Source: Dichetophora obliterata | Taxonomy: Eukaryota; Arthropoda; Insecta; Diptera; Sciomyzidae | Direction: 5' to 3' | DNA length: 64,000 nt | Assembly (NCBI GenBank): GCA_963920525.1 | Contig: OY986435.1 | Span: forward strand, 265,193,299-265,257,298 | Shown: in pieces, positions 33,875-46,937 of the stretch | Layout: each line of letters opens with the position of its first letter | Position numbering within the stretch: the stretch's first letter is position 1 | Position numbers and translations under genes: made by a program | The notes under the pieces: generated by a model | Seen by the model: the letters and a program-made list of their open reading frames with translations, nothing else | What the model was told of the DNA's origin: nothing | Databases searched by the model: none

Positions 33875-35026
33875 GGGCCAAATTTTCAGAGCGAGTTTAA
33901 ACTCTAGTCAAATTAAACCGATCTTAACTCACCAAAATTGGACGTTTAAACTCAGTATAACTAGATATTTTAGCATTCGCTGAAGTTAAATTGACTTAAA
34001 TTACACAGTGACGCAATATTCAACTTTTTAACTCCAAACAAAAGATCACTTATCCCAGCCGAAAGTACTCGATGAGAGGAGAAAAGTAATTTCTGGATTT
34101 TGCTAGATTGGTTGCCGTTCGTTTTTTATGAGCCTCTATAGTTTTTTCGCCAAATTCGATTTTGAACACTTTTTTGCAATTTTCTTCTATTTTTCGCATA
34201 GCCATAGCTCGAAAAATGCTGTGAATTTTTATTTGCAGTCTTCCGCAAAGTTGTAGCTCTTGACTCGGCCAACAAAAATGCTGGATATATTAGGTCGGAA
34301 AAATTTCATATTCATGCTCAAAACCGCAAAAATGTCAAAAAATTACCACTTTTTTCACCGATTTTTTCCGTTCGACTACAGCTCTTGAACTATTGAAAAT
34401 TTTACCAAATAATCAAGAGAAGAAATGTAGCCTATAAAATTATGAACAACTTTTCTGTACATACTAACTTCATACGACCACTCCTTGATACGGATTTTGT
34501 GATTGTGCAAATGTGATTAATTTTCATTTTTTTTTTTTTTATTATTTTTATTGAGCAAAAGTTTAAAAAAGGCAACTGTATTTTTTTTTTTGGAATTTAG
34601 TATTGAATTTTCTGATTACAGTGAAAAACATGAAAATATGTGAAAGATTATGAAAAGGGCTACAACTTTGCTGAAGACTGCAAATAAAAATTCACAGCAT
34701 TTTTCGAGCTATGGCCATGCGAAAAATAGAAGAAAATTGCAAAAAAGTGCTCAAAATCGAATTTGGCGAAAAAACTATAGAGGCTCATAAAAAACGAACG
34801 GCAACCAATCTAGCAAAATCCAGAAATTACTTTTCTCCTCTCATCGAGTACTTTCGGCTGGGATAAGTGATTTTTTGTTTGGAATTTTTGTATTGTGTTG
34901 TGTTGTGTTATCATATAATGCGTTTCTTTTTTGCTAAACGGAGTTTAAACGTCCAATTTTGGTGAGTTAAGATCGGTTTAATTTGACTTAATTTGAGAGT
35001 TTAAAGTCGCACTGAAAAATTGGCCC
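33875..35026. mobile_element. PIF/Harbinger-like palindromic MITE (1152 bp)
   Basis: The ends GGGCCAAATTTTCAG and CTGAAAAATTGGCCC are flanked by TTA on both sides (33872-33874, 35027-35029). The TWA target and GGGCC-type terminus fit PIF/Harbinger. The two halves are complementary almost throughout: CCAAAATTGGACGTTTAAAC, ACTCGATGAGAGGAGAAAAG and CTTTGCTGAAGACTGC-like blocks all have partners. A single-stranded copy would fold into one long hairpin. Confidence 0.8.
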
Positions 35027-35029
35027 TTA

Positions 35030-36647
35030 ATGTGTTTATAATACTGTTTGTATCAATCTTTCATTGATATTTGCCTGAAGTAAATAACTTATTGCTGCCA
35101 AATATTTTACAGCCAATCACAAAAAGTTAAAATGTTTTTGGGACATAACTACTCTGTTACTCTTATATGCTTTACATTGTTTTTGGCTTGTTGCAACCAA
35201 TTCTAATGTTAAGGTGACCGTATTGCAAAATTTATGCTAAAAGTAATAAGAAAAGCAACGGATTATTTTCAATTATTCATTTATTAATTGTGTAGTAGTT
35301 GTGTAGCAATTAAATAATAATAATTGAAAATTCACTTAAGCAATTGAAATTGCATAATAATTATTACGATAGCAGGTGTTAAATTATATATTTGTTGTCC
35401 ATCATTTAAAACTATTTGTTTTGATCCATATTCACAAGTTTTGAAGAGAATTATATTCACAAGCTAAGAGAATTAAATGAGTTCTCTTCTATTCAATTCA
35501 AAAATTTACCAAATAAGAAAATATATAATACAAAAAATATAGTAAAAGCCCTTTTAATAACGTCCTTTTGACCAAAAATTGACCGCAAAGTTATTTTGAT
35601 TGTTAATCAGCTTGTTGTTTTCTTATTAAGCAAATTTTTAAATAAAATAGAAGAGCTCATTTTTTTTTCTTTTACGTAAAAAACCTTGTAATTAAGGATC
35701 AAAAGTTATAGTTTCAAATGATTGACAACACAAATATATCTTATCTTCTGTTCTTATTATAAATTTCATTAACTAATAAGATGGTATCTCATCTTCATAA
35801 TGTTGAAATGAAATAAGGCTACCAGATTTGTATCTTAAATTACAATTCCTATGCAATGAATACATGTAAAGACTTTAGATGGAACTTGAAACTTGTTTTA
35901 AAAGTTTTTTTTTTTTTTTTGATTCGTCCGGAGGCATGAATCTTCCAAACATACGTATACCCAACCTATACGCATGCACGATTTACACTCTAGAACCTGC
36001 CCGGATCAGACCGGGACAGACCGAATGCACCTACGTACTAAAACATACCCCCTATTGGCAATTAGGATTTTCCACTAAGCACATTAATTGGCTTTTCAGC
36101 GGAATTTAAAAATTTAATATATAACAAACGCGTATTTAAGTATATTTAATTCTATATAAATAAGCAACATCGAATTAAATTATAGTGATTATTAATTTAA
36201 GGTACCCGAAAAACAATCCTGATTTCAAAAACAATCCCAAACACTTAACTCATTTTAACTGGTTTGCGGCCATTGTCCAACCCAAGGACCTACGTGGAGA
36301 TGAGATAAATCTCATATCCGCCAAATCAAAATCCCAATTAGTTGGATAGGCATTTGGGCCAACGCAGGCATAAACTTGTGTGGAAAAGAGATGTACTCTG
36401 CCACACCAATCCAAGTGATAGTGTGAGTTCAGTCTAATTTCAAATCAGGAAACCACGTGAGCACGTAAATCCCAATTCGATTTAAAATTAAAATATTGAA
36501 TAATTAAAAAGTAAGTTTTAAAAACGCTTCATATTTGATGGTGCTTTCTTTATAAAACATAATATCGAGACAAAAAAGAGAAACAGAACAATCTCAATTA
36601 CCAATATTACATTGTTATAAAACTGCGTTAGGTATAATAGAATGAAG
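35030..36647. other. Non-coding stretch
   Basis: 35990-36470 is richer in G+C and could be part of an older element, but no motif identifies it. A 76-codon frame at 35879 has no support. Confidence 0.4.
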
Positions 36648-38270
36648 TTAAATTGATTTATTATTTAAACGTAACATAATTTTCCGTTTTAATACGTCTG
36701 CCGAATCAGAAAAATTAATCATGTTGAAGTTATCATTGAAATCACTGCACATACATCGTAAAGGTTCATGAAGAGCGTAATTAGAACTGCACTGACTCAA
36801 CTTGAAAAACAGAAAATGTCTAGTTCCTCTCCTTGGGATGTTAAAATTTAGAGCTGAGATGAGATATTCCGAATTAATCTCGCCACGAAGTAATTTATAT
36901 GGAAAAATGACATTAAGCATCATTCTTCTGCTTCTTAGGGATGGCAGTAAATTAATTTTAAGGCGTATTTCATACGATGAAAGCATAATATTGGGGTTCC
37001 AACGACTATGACGTAAAGCAAAAAGTAAAAACTGTTTTTGTAAATAAAAAAATAACTGATGCATATTCATGAATTGGCCTTACGAGAGAGGTATATAACA
37101 ATTTAGTGGTAAATTGATCACTGAATTCTTTAGCCCATCTTTTAATGAAACCAAGGACTCCTCTTACCTTATTTATCACCATATTAACGTGGAGACTGAA
37201 GCGAAGTTTTGAATCCATAATAACACCAAGATCGAAAAAACTGGAAACTATTTCTAAGTTAGTGTTATTTATAGTGTAATTTATGTTATTAGCAGATCTT
37301 CGAGAGAATGTCATTTGCTTACATTTTTTTAAGTTGAGATTTAATATATTTGAGATTTAAGCTACATCAGTCCACAAGTCTATTTAGATCAGATTGTAAA
37401 AGATGTCGTTCTTCGGGTGATTTGTAACAAAGAAAAAGTTTCACGTCGTCAGCGTACATTAAGACGTTGCAGTGTTTTGTTACCGGAGGAAGATCAATAA
37501 TGAATAGTAAAAACAAAACCGGTCCAAGATGACTGCCCTGAGAAACGCCAGAAGTGACCGAAATACTTTTTGAAAGAGAATTCTTATATAAAACTTTTTG
37601 AGTACGTCTAGATAAAAACGAATTTATCCAATTTAACAATATGACAGGAAACCCAATAAGATGGAATTTTTTCAAAAGAAGATTATGATTAACACTGTCG
37701 AAAGCTTTGCTAAAGTCCGTTTAAATATCATCAGTCTGCAGTCCCAAAGTAAAACCATTTATAGCACGCGTAGTAAACTCCAAGAGCTTTGTGGTAGTGG
37801 ACTGACCCTTCAGAAAACCATGTTGAAAGACAGAAATTATGGAAGACACGGAGTGGGTTACTTGATCAGTTATGATTTTCTCACATAACTTAGGGATTGC
37901 ACTGAATTTGCAATTCCTCGATAGTTAGAAACATCTATTTTGGAGCCAGATTTATGAAGGGGTATAATATAAGAATCCTTCCATATAATAGAAAAATAAC
38001 CACTATGCAAGGAAGTATTAAAAATGTTTGCTATAGGAGTACACAGGTTTGAAGCACATTGCTTGAAAATACAGCTTGGAATTTTATCAGGGCCGGTCGT
38101 AAAAGAAGATTTTACTTGTCGAAGATAACACATAACAATATTTGGGTCCATTACAGGAGTTTCAAAAGAGTTAACTGGCGGGAGAAAAGGAAACACAGTG
38201 CTAGTATTAAATGATATATCGGAGTAAGTTGATTTAAAGAAGTTTGCAAACATGTTAGAAATCACATTGT
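36648..38270 (-). pseudogene. Jockey/CR1-group non-LTR retrotransposon ORF2, frameshifted
   Basis: On the minus strand the RT blocks are: FTTGPDKIPSCIFKQCASNL and IIPLHKSGSKIDVSNYRGIA (37870-38265), a palm-entry region in another frame (37680-37870), GVSQGSHLGPVLFLLFIIDL and LMYADDVKLFL (37367-37675), then SSFFDLGVIMDSKLRFSLHV and LLYTSLVRPIHEYASV (37006-37314). The C-terminal segment (EIRLKINLLPSLRSRRMMLN, PYKLLRGEINSEYL) ends at 36648. At least three frame changes separate these parts. The catalytic YADD is kept. There is no RNase H and the N-terminal endonuclease is not found. This family differs from the LINE at 8720-11812. The upstream limit is unclear and may reach about 38450. Confidence 0.85.
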
Positions 38271-38449
38271 CACAAGATAATCATCTTCATTCTTCCTGAT
38301 TGAATTTCATAAGGGGTGGAAAACTGGAGGCTTTACTTTGAAGAAGTGATTAACGATTTTGCTTATCTCAAAGCTAGAAGAGGCCACTTCAATCAACATA
38401 GATTTTTTAGCAATAGCCTGCTAAAATCGTGAATACTAAAAGCGTTCCT

Positions 38450-41400
38450 TTTTCGGACTATGTTATGATTACCTATTAATATTGTATGAAAGTGATTGTT
38501 AATAAATAAAAATAACAGTCGAATAAAACTAGAAATTTGATTATTTAGTCCTCTGTCATAGTTACAGGGGACCCAGTATCCTTAAGTGGCCAGGGCCTCC
38601 AAACGCTAAAAGACGGTCCTGGTGCCAACTTAACGACAAAAAGAATTTTGACAATCTCCTTTAAGCGGGCTTTTTAAATTATCAATTGGCAAAATGTATT
38701 CTCATACAAAATTTTTTAAACACAATAAACATGTTTATGTATATACTAATTACTTAGCAAGATCTTAATCCAGATTATTTTTTCTCTTTTTTTATTTTTA
38801 GGTTTGGAATTTAAAGTGGAATAATTCGTGGAATCCTTGTACACAGAAATGCAGTAAGTAAAAACGTCAAGCAAATAAAACCATCGTTGCTATATTACCT
38901 TCAACCCAAGTAACTGTTAGTGAAACCTTGATAACACATAATCCCCTGGGTGTGCTTTCAATATAACATTAAAGTATAGGCTCATTTCTTCATGCAATTC
39001 TATAGAGTACGGCATTTGTATAGCAAGTAAATACTCAGGCTTATTGCCTTTTTGAGGCAACATTTTAAAAGCTTTATTTTACATACATTTGACTTTATGC
39101 TGACTCGATCTACACTTAAAACAATAACTTTTATATGAACAACAGCAAGAACTGATACTGCAACAAACAAATATTTTGTTTTAAATTCCCCTTACGTATT
39201 ACATACTATACACCTTTCTATATATATATATTGAGAACTCTCATATGGTTTGCTTGTTATCGTAAATTTCTTGTAGGTTTTTTATTATTACTATTTTCCA
39301 ATTTTATTGCCACAATTCTGCCTGAGAATAAAACAACATAAAAGCCAATTCACTTCAGTTCAGTTCAGTTCAATGCCATTCAATACGCAAAACGTACGCA
39401 AAATATATTGTTTGTGTTTCATTTATTCGATAAAGTCAGAAAAAGTCTTCGTGTAAAACGACACAGAAATTGTGAAAATTGTGTTTTATGTAATGATTAT
39501 TCACATTTTTAGGTAACAAATTATTTACCTTATTTTTTTGATGAAGCTTAAAATAATTTATTCACTTTTCTTTAATTACAAAGAGGCTTTTTTACTTGAA
39601 ATCTGGGGCCCTATTCTGTAACTGAGAGTTTTAAAGTGTACACTTTTTCTGACTGAACTCAGCGACTAAAGACCAGTGCTTTTTTTTTGACAGGTCGTGT
39701 ACACTTTTCGACAACATAAATTTTATTTTTAAACAAAAGATGTATTAATATTTGCTGTTAATGTTCCACAGTAAAAAACACAATTAAAATCTAAACATTC
39801 GCGTAAATGTTAGGGAGCAATGATCGCTTATCACCCTGTTGGCCACACGGTTAGTCTGTTGTATGGACGCTCAACTGCCCCCAACAACATCAAAAGCGAA
39901 TAAAACAAAAATTAAACAATTTATAGAAAATATGTGTGCTATGCCTAGTTAAACAATAATTAATTGAGCGTAATTGAAACACACAGACGCACAAAATTTT
40001 GCGCTTAATTTAGATGATTTTAAAACATGGCATTCCAATGAAAAAATAAATAAATAGTTTTTAAATAAAATCTAAAATGAAATTCCACACCAAAATTAAC
40101 ACTTAAAGAATTCCAAGCCAATTATATACAGTTAGGCAAACACATACATACAAACATATATGAATTTTTTAAAAATTTTTCTAAAACATGCATCATTCCA
40201 AGCGTTTTGGTTTTGTTTTGGTAAGCTCAAAACAAGGCGGCAGCCGCCACGGAAGTTGCCAGATTTTTTTATGAAAATAAGAAAATCTAATCGACGTCTA
40301 TTAGTGGCGGAGATAAATAGTTTTATCCATGCCTGAAGTCTGAAGCTGTGTTTAATGAGTTTTGCGCTTTGAGTGCGCTTTGTTCATAAATCATAGAAAA
40401 ACTGTGCAAATGTTTTTGTTTTTAGCCCAGCTGATCTCTGTGTTTGAGATAAAAATAGAAAACGTTTTGCTTGCATTCGGTTTCTTACGAATACGAAGCA
40501 AAAGCGACACTGAAAAACCATTAAATAAAATTGTAGAAATTGCTGACATACTGGCTCACAAAATAAATTAACTTTTACTTTATTTGAGCACATAGATAAT
40601 TATTAATAGCTTAATAGATAAAAGTAAAAGAAAAATATAAAATGTGAAAGATGTACTAATTGATTAGAAGAACATAAAAGTGCTCATAAAATAGCTTAGA
40701 GCATAAATAAGTTGATTTTTGTAGTTTAATAAGGGGTTCAAATAGCAACAATAAAACACAAAAATGTTGACCCTTTTGGCCCTTTAAGAAGTGGAATCAG
40801 CTATTACACTATAGAAATTAAAGAGCTAAAAAAAACTTAGTGTAGCTTGCAGCTTGAGTAATAAGTATTGGGGCAGGCTTTTTGGAGTTTAAACAGGCGT
40901 GAATCCAAAGGCGGAGTTTATTTTCTTAATTAATTTAATTTGTAAAAAAATGCAACCTTGTCATTTTCGTTACAAGTTATCCGGCTGAAATCTACATTAA
41001 CCCATTAACAGCCAAATAAAAAGTAAAAGTGAAAAGTCCAAAAAATGTTTATTTTACAATAGAAAACAAACTAAAATAGCAAAAAAAAATGTGTTTTTTA
41101 ATTTTTTTAAATTTTTTTTTAAGTAAACATATTTAAAAAAAGAGGAGAAACAAATGGAACTGACCCGCTTAACAATTGGCAATTAACAAAAAAATTCACT
41201 AATGCTTAACAACAAAGAAAAGTTTAAAAGTTAAAAATATTTTGCTGTACTCAAATGAGTACATAAAGTTATCATAAAGTTTTTCGATGAATTTGTTCTC
41301 TGCGAAAAACTTTTAATAAACACATCACAAGAAAGCTTAATTGTGAATGTCATTAGATTTTTATATATGCTTGTTATTGAAAGTGACATTGATATTTTAA

Positions 41401-42159
41401 CGCTGACTGTCAGCTGTTAACAAAACGTTTGCGCAGGAGGCTTAAACGCAGCACGAAACAATAAAATTTACCTTCCCGTTAAGCTTACAACTTGCTGGAA
41501 AATCATATCTCCATTTCCGGCGAATTGTGAGCTTACCGGGACGGTAACTTTTACCAGACTGTGAAAAAATTGGGCCTAAAGGGAGTAAGAACACATATTT
41601 ACAGCCCTATTCTGGCAGCTTAACTAAGCTCACCATATTAACAAAATAGTTAATATTAACAATTTGTTAAGGTTTCGTATTCTGCTGCAAATTTAAAAGC
41701 TCTTTTCCTTACAATTTTGTTAATAACAAAAAGAGTCTTAACAACGAATGAAATGTATGTGCTTAGATAGAAAATTGTTGTGAAAATAATAAAAAAATAC
41801 AAATTATAATATAATATTGAGTTTTAATACATTAAACTGAAAAATGGAAGAATTTTTTACTTATTTTAAGTGTTGATAATGAAATCTTTCAGTAGCCGTG
41901 GCAAATTTTTCAAGCGCTTGCAAGGTCACAAGCTGCACTCAAAGCATCTGTTTATATAGCGCATCTCTTCTTTCAATAGGCATATCGATTTTCACCATGC
42001 ATGGTGAACTTTAAAAGCTTTTTAAGAATTTATGTTGTTAATGATTTTTAAGAATACCAACATTTACATAACATAACAAGCAGCTTAACAAGAGCTCCTT
42101 AACTATTTCTTGTTAAGCTAACAAGATAAGCTAATGTTGAAAACTTTTAAAAATACATA
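38450..42159. other. Long AT-rich non-coding stretch
   Basis: No gene recognised. Isolated features: GGCGGCAGCCGCC, able to form a hairpin, near 40237; a possible MITE start GGGGCCCTATTCTG near 39605; TTAACCCATTAA near 40998. Open frames at 40362-40593 overlap on both strands and carry no motif. Confidence 0.45.
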
Positions 42160-42440
42160 TTATTAGGTGGCAACCCTATCATTTTAAAATTTTATCATTT
42201 TGAAATATTGGCAACGGATTCGGATTCAGCGACCCATTTTACCCTTGAGCTCGCGCTAGCCTCAAATTCGTAAAAATAACAAAAATTAGGGTGGCAACCC
42301 TATCTACCATTTAAAATTTACAATTTTGACTTCAGATTTGAAGTCAGCGACCCCACTGTTAAATGATGTTTAAAACTTTTAAAAATACATATTAGGTGGC
42401 AGCCCTGTTATACAAAAATTACATCATTTTTAACGGATTC
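42160..42440 (-). repeat. Minus-orientation copy of the GGGTTGCCACC satellite unit
   Basis: TTAGGTGGCAACCCTATC, GGATTCAGCGACCCATTTTA and GTCAGCGACCCCACTG match the complement of the array at 49560-50490. Confidence 0.65.
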
Positions 42441-42685
42441 AGCGACCCATTTTTACCTAGTCAATCTTACCTAGAAAATCTTCAAGTTGGTGTAAAAAAA
42501 ATTCTAGTTAGGCGCTGACAACCGCTGATTAAAATTATCAGAATGATCCAAATGATCTATTGCTATATACTGCTTTTTATTCTCATCCTACCCTTAATGA
42601 TTAAATTTCATTGCTTGTAGTGTTGACGAACAAAAACACGTCGTGCATGAATTGCCGAGAGAGAAAGTGTGTATTGCTTGTCGTT

Positions 42686-43068
42686 GGCCGCATTCAGCGC
42701 AGACAACAGTTGGCAACTGTTGTGTCGAAATTCGCTGAATGGTCGAATTTTGGGAGCGCTAACTAAAACTGATTAAGTAGCGAATGCCTTTAAATCGAGC
42801 GAACTAATTCTATGCTACATGAACACAACTGTTTGGTTAACTGTCAGATGCTGCTTCTGACGCTGTTAAGTTAATAAACACAGAAAGGACGCAGCAAATT
42901 TAAGTGAGAAACCTTTGCAATTGAATTAAATTTACATAAAAATTAAATATAATTAAATTGAAACTAACTTCTGACGTGTAGAGAAGCAACACATTCAGAG
43001 AAAAACATCGCGCACTAAGGTAGCGCTACCATTACAGTTCACAACAGTTGTCTGCGCTGAATGCGGCC
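42686..43068. mobile_element. GGCCGCATTCAGCG-type MITE (383 bp)
   Basis: The ends GGCCGCATTCAGCGCAGACA and TGTCTGCGCTGAATGCGGCC are perfect inverse complements, extending over about 27 bp through ACAACAGTTG. It is the best preserved copy of the family also seen at 23942-24122. The target duplication is unclear. Confidence 0.75.
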
Positions 43069-43259
43069 ATTGGAAGCTTTCGTTTGGTGTTGAGCAAATC
43101 AAACTCTCAAGTGTTATTAGATGACAGTAAGCTATGAGCAATGCAGTAAATCACAGTGTGTTTACGTTGAAATAGATGCACCGACGCAGGACTTTAATTC
43201 CTACTTATCGTGTATCCAAGATTTTGGTGTACTTACCCTAACGGAAATTTTAAAGTGCT

Positions 43260-43840
43260 TTATTAAAAAGCAAGTAAAAAGGGCTTAACTCTGCCTATGA
43301 ATAGTGCTTCTAAAAAGTGTTTTACTCTCGCTACGAATTGAGCTTAAAAAAAGCTGTTTGCTTTCGAGATTCTTCTCTTTTTTTTTTTGTTATTTACTCT
43401 GCTGACTACTCCTACTCGCAATCACTAATATCACTTGTATTTTTCTCATCATTATTCATCAATAGTATACGCAAAAAGTTTAATTCGTGAAAAAGTGTTG
43501 CAGCAAAATAGTGAAAAATATAAGGTTAAATCGTTTATAAACTGTTAAAAAGTAATTTTTTCATAAAAAAAAGTAATAAAATTATGAGTGGCAATTGGTT
43601 TGGATACTGTGCGAAAGGAGAAGGCGCTCTTTTCGAAGAGCGAGCAAAGCCCTTTTCTTAACAACTTTTCGAAACGAGAGTAAAGTGCTTTTTTTAATCA
43701 CTTTTCATAGCGAGAACAAAGGTCTTCTTTCCAATGACATGACAATGTTAAATAAAGCTCTATTTAAATCGAGAGAAAAGCGCTATTGTGGTTTTGTAAA
43801 GTGCTTTGAAAGTGGTTTCGAAGCGCTTTGTTTTCTAAAG
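43260..43840. repeat. Repeats of a CGAGAGTAAAGTGCTTTT unit
   Basis: Variants of GCGAGNAAAGNGCTTTT with TTTTCGAAACGAGAG recur at roughly 40-bp spacing, most clearly between 43615 and 43790, with related motifs at 43290-43375. The 119-codon frame here is produced by the repetition. Confidence 0.55.
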
Positions 43841-44319
43841 GGTATATTCATTCATACTCATAAAAATACTCATCATTCCCATAAGTACTCGACTCATTTT
43901 CAAAATGTTCTTTTTATGCTTTTTACAAAAAAATCAAGTCTAAAAAAAATTTAATGAGAAAAAATGAACCTTATACCTTTTTTCAATCAAAAGTTATTGT
44001 CAAAAATCTATTTTCTTTTACCATTCACTATCTATATTAATAAAATACATTTTCGTATTAAAATTCTCTATTCTTTGAGCCCCGCACCTCGCCCTCCTTA
44101 CTTTTGCGTTCCTTCAACTATTGCATGTTTTGATTTAATCTTAAGAAATACGTGGAGTCCTTGCTTTTTGTTTTATATCTTTAATTCATCGAAAAATTTG
44201 CCATGAATTTAAAACAATGTGAAGAAAGAATAAAGCCAGAACAATTTTCTACCGAAATATTGTATCTAACTTACTTTATTGAAATTTTTTTTATTTATGC
44301 ACATATCCATAATGGCGCT

Positions 44320-44640
44320 AATGGAGCTAATGAAGGTAGTTGCCAGTTACCAGGTGTGACCTAGGAGTTAACCCTAGCAAAACGAAACTGATGCTATTCA
44401 CCACAAAAAACCACACTTTGTCCTTCCAAAACTAAACAACCAACTTCTTAAACTATCCAGCAGCGCCTAGTATATAGGGGTCATTCTAAATTCTAAGCTC
44501 AGCCTTAAAACCAACTTTGAATAGAGGGTTAAAAATGCCTCCTTAGCTTTAATGCCTGTAAAAAGACTTTCGGAAAAAATGGGGTCTAAAACCAAAAATG
44601 CTCCAATGGCCTAAATACAGTAGAGTGCGCCCTATCACTC
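44320..44640 (+). pseudogene. LOA-type LINE RT fragment (plus strand)
   Basis: Across frame changes the plus strand reads LGVNPSKTKLMLFTTKNHTL, then a LGV-IL.S.LS block, then KDFRKKWGLKPKMLQW and VRPI. This is the thumb region found in the copies at 3933-4199 and at the start of the 55940-57172 frame (WGLQPKMLLWLYTAVVRPI). Confidence 0.7.
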
Positions 44641-44770
44641 TTTCTTATGTGTTGCTTTTCCAGCTCAGCTTGTTATCAAGGATAATTCCAAGGTATTTGG
44701 CTTCCGTGGAAAGCTTCAGGGTTACTGCGTTCAGTTTCGGTAATGTCATCAAATTATTTTATAGATTTTT
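44640..44770 (-). pseudogene. LOA-type LINE RT fragment (minus strand), head-to-head with the previous one
   Basis: The minus strand reads LPKLNAVTLKLSTEAKYLGI followed by ILDNKLSWKSNT, the same RT region as the plus-strand fragment next to it but in the opposite orientation. Confidence 0.65.
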
Positions 44771-44779
44771 TACATCTTG

Positions 44780-45950
44780 TTTTACATATATTTTAAAATT
44801 ATCAGAGTCAACTTGAGTTTTAATTTTATTACTATTTGAATTAGCCTATGTATTTCATTTAAATTAATAATTAATTTGGACAAGCGTAGTTTTTTTTCTG
44901 CCCAGCGTCATTTAAAATGACATGACTATAAAAAATGGGTAAGTAAGACTGAGAGCTTTTAAAAGATTTAATTTCTTGGACGATGGCGGAGCATTTACAC
45001 TTTTCGCATTAGTTAACCCTATCCTTTTGAAGATCAAAACGTATCCTTATTTATTTATAAAATCTGAATTAATTTATAGCAACTTGGAATATAGGTTACT
45101 GAGAAATATTAATTTATTAAAAATACTAACACAAAATGTGAAAACTTTTAGCGTCATGTTTAAAATATGAAATTTGCAGATACAAGTAAAATTTTCTAAA
45201 AATTTAAAAAATTTATGTCATTTATTTTTTCTTCCGCATAGCGGTGCATGCGCTGAGAGAGCTTTTCTGCCATAAAATACATATAAAAATCAAAATTTAA
45301 TAGGATAAGAAATCAAAAGGAAGTGCTTGCAGTTACACTCAACTAATATGTAGGAGTAATAAATGTGATATATTTTTATAGGTTATATTTTTAATTAAAA
45401 TACTAAGGTTTGTATTGTTATGGCTCCTATGTTAAATAAAACACTGACACAAGAAATAATGTGTCGGTAATTTTCCTTTAATTTACTTTAGCAAAGGGGG
45501 AAAAACGGGAAAATGTTAAGGGAAGAACGGGAAAAACTTATTGAAATGCATGAATAAAACGGGAATGATCTCTCCCAAAATCTGGCAACACTGCTTGGCT
45601 TTGACAAAATTGATCTCATGGTATAAGGATAGAGGTAGCTGCAGCGGTGACTGTGCTCGCTTTCCATACTGCCAAGTCTGTCAAATTCAGCTGTGTGGCG
45701 AATGGAAAGAAAAGAAAAGATATAAAAAGTTTTGCTTCGTTTTGACATTTCCGGCAGTATGCTCTCATCTGGTGCATTTACGTGTATTCTTCGACCACGA
45801 TTGATCTCACATGTGAATAGGAAAGTCGAAAATGCCCGAAACTGCTTCAAGCGGGGTACACAATAGCGATCATGAGTGACACTCATGCTCAAATTCTCTC
45901 TTTGTTCAAATTTTTGTGGTTGAATTTTTCAGTGTCACTCAGGAGTGTTA
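44780..45950. other. Non-coding stretch
   Basis: A 134-codon minus frame at 45488-45892 overlaps an 87-codon plus frame. Neither carries a recognisable motif and I do not call a gene. Confidence 0.4.
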
Positions 45951-46423
45951 GGCCTTTTCCACATGGAGAAATTGAAAACTAATGCAACTGCAACAAAAGT
46001 TGCTAACCAATGTATTTATACCGAAACCTTCACATGAAACAACTTGTACTCAACAAGTTTTTAACGCATTCGCAACCAGTTTCATGCAACACGGCGTGCT
46101 GCAATTTGAATCGGCGATTTGTTACGTTTCCGATTTGTGTTGTGTGCTATGAAAATAATTAATCAGTTAATATATATGAAATAAATGCAGGAAGTGAAGA
46201 AATATCCTTTTTTATCCTCAATTAATTTTTTATATCTATTTAACAAAGCTTCCATTAAATAAGTGTTTGTTTTGTTTTGAATTTTTCAATGTTGCGTTGC
46301 AACGTGACTTGCTCATCTGAAAGCGTAGGTTGCAGTTCAGTTTAAAATTGAAGTGTTTTGAAACTTTTAAAGCTGTTGCGTTGCAGTTGCATTAGTTTTC
46401 AATTTCTCCATGTGGAAAAGGCC
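45951..46423. mobile_element. Harbinger-like MITE (473 bp), copy 1
   Basis: The TIR GGCCTTTTCCACATGGAGAA continues for about 45 bp (through TTGAAAACTAATGCAAC), with its complement at the right end. TTA flanks both sides (45948-45950, 46424-46426). This fits PIF/Harbinger-type insertion. Confidence 0.8.
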
Positions 46424-46464
46424 TTAATGTGTACCTCATTTAACACATTTAAAAAGTACTCTTA

Positions 46465-46937
46465 GGCCTTTTCCACATGGAGAAATTGAAAACTAATGCA
46501 ACTGCAACAAAAGTTGCTAACCAATGTATTTATACCGCAACCTTCACATGAAACAACTTGTACTCAACAAGTTTTTAACGCATTCGCAACCAGTTCCATG
46601 CAACACGGCGTGCTGCAATTTGTATCGGCGATTTGTTACGTTTTCGATTTGTGTTGTGTGCTATGAAAATAATTAATCAGTTAATAAATATGAAATAAGT
46701 GCAGGAATTGAAGAAATATCCTTTTTTATCCTCAATTTATTTTGTATATCTATTTAACAAAGCTTCCATTAAATAAGTGTTTGTTTTGTTGTGAATTTTT
46801 CAATGTTGCGTTGCGACGTGACTTGCTCATCTGAAAGCGTAGGTTGCAGTTCAGTTTAAAATTAAAGTGTTTTGAAACTTTTTAAGCTGTTGCGTTGCAA
46901 TTGCATTACTTTTCAATTGCTCCATGTGGAAAAGGCC
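46465..46937. mobile_element. Harbinger-like MITE (473 bp), copy 2
   Basis: Same length, same orientation and nearly the same sequence as copy 1, 41 bp downstream. Flanks are TTA on the left and TTG on the right. Confidence 0.8.

Noticed and set aside
42686..43068. Harbinger assignment of the GGCCGCATTC MITE
   Set aside because: Flanking 3-mers (GTT, ATT) do not match well, so the superfamily is left open.
43595..43954. 119-codon open frame
   Set aside because: It covers a ~40-bp repeat (CGAGAGTAAAGTGCTTTT) and has no motif.
45488..45892. 134-codon minus-strand frame
   Set aside because: No recognisable domain, overlapping frame on the other strand, and no splice or promoter context.
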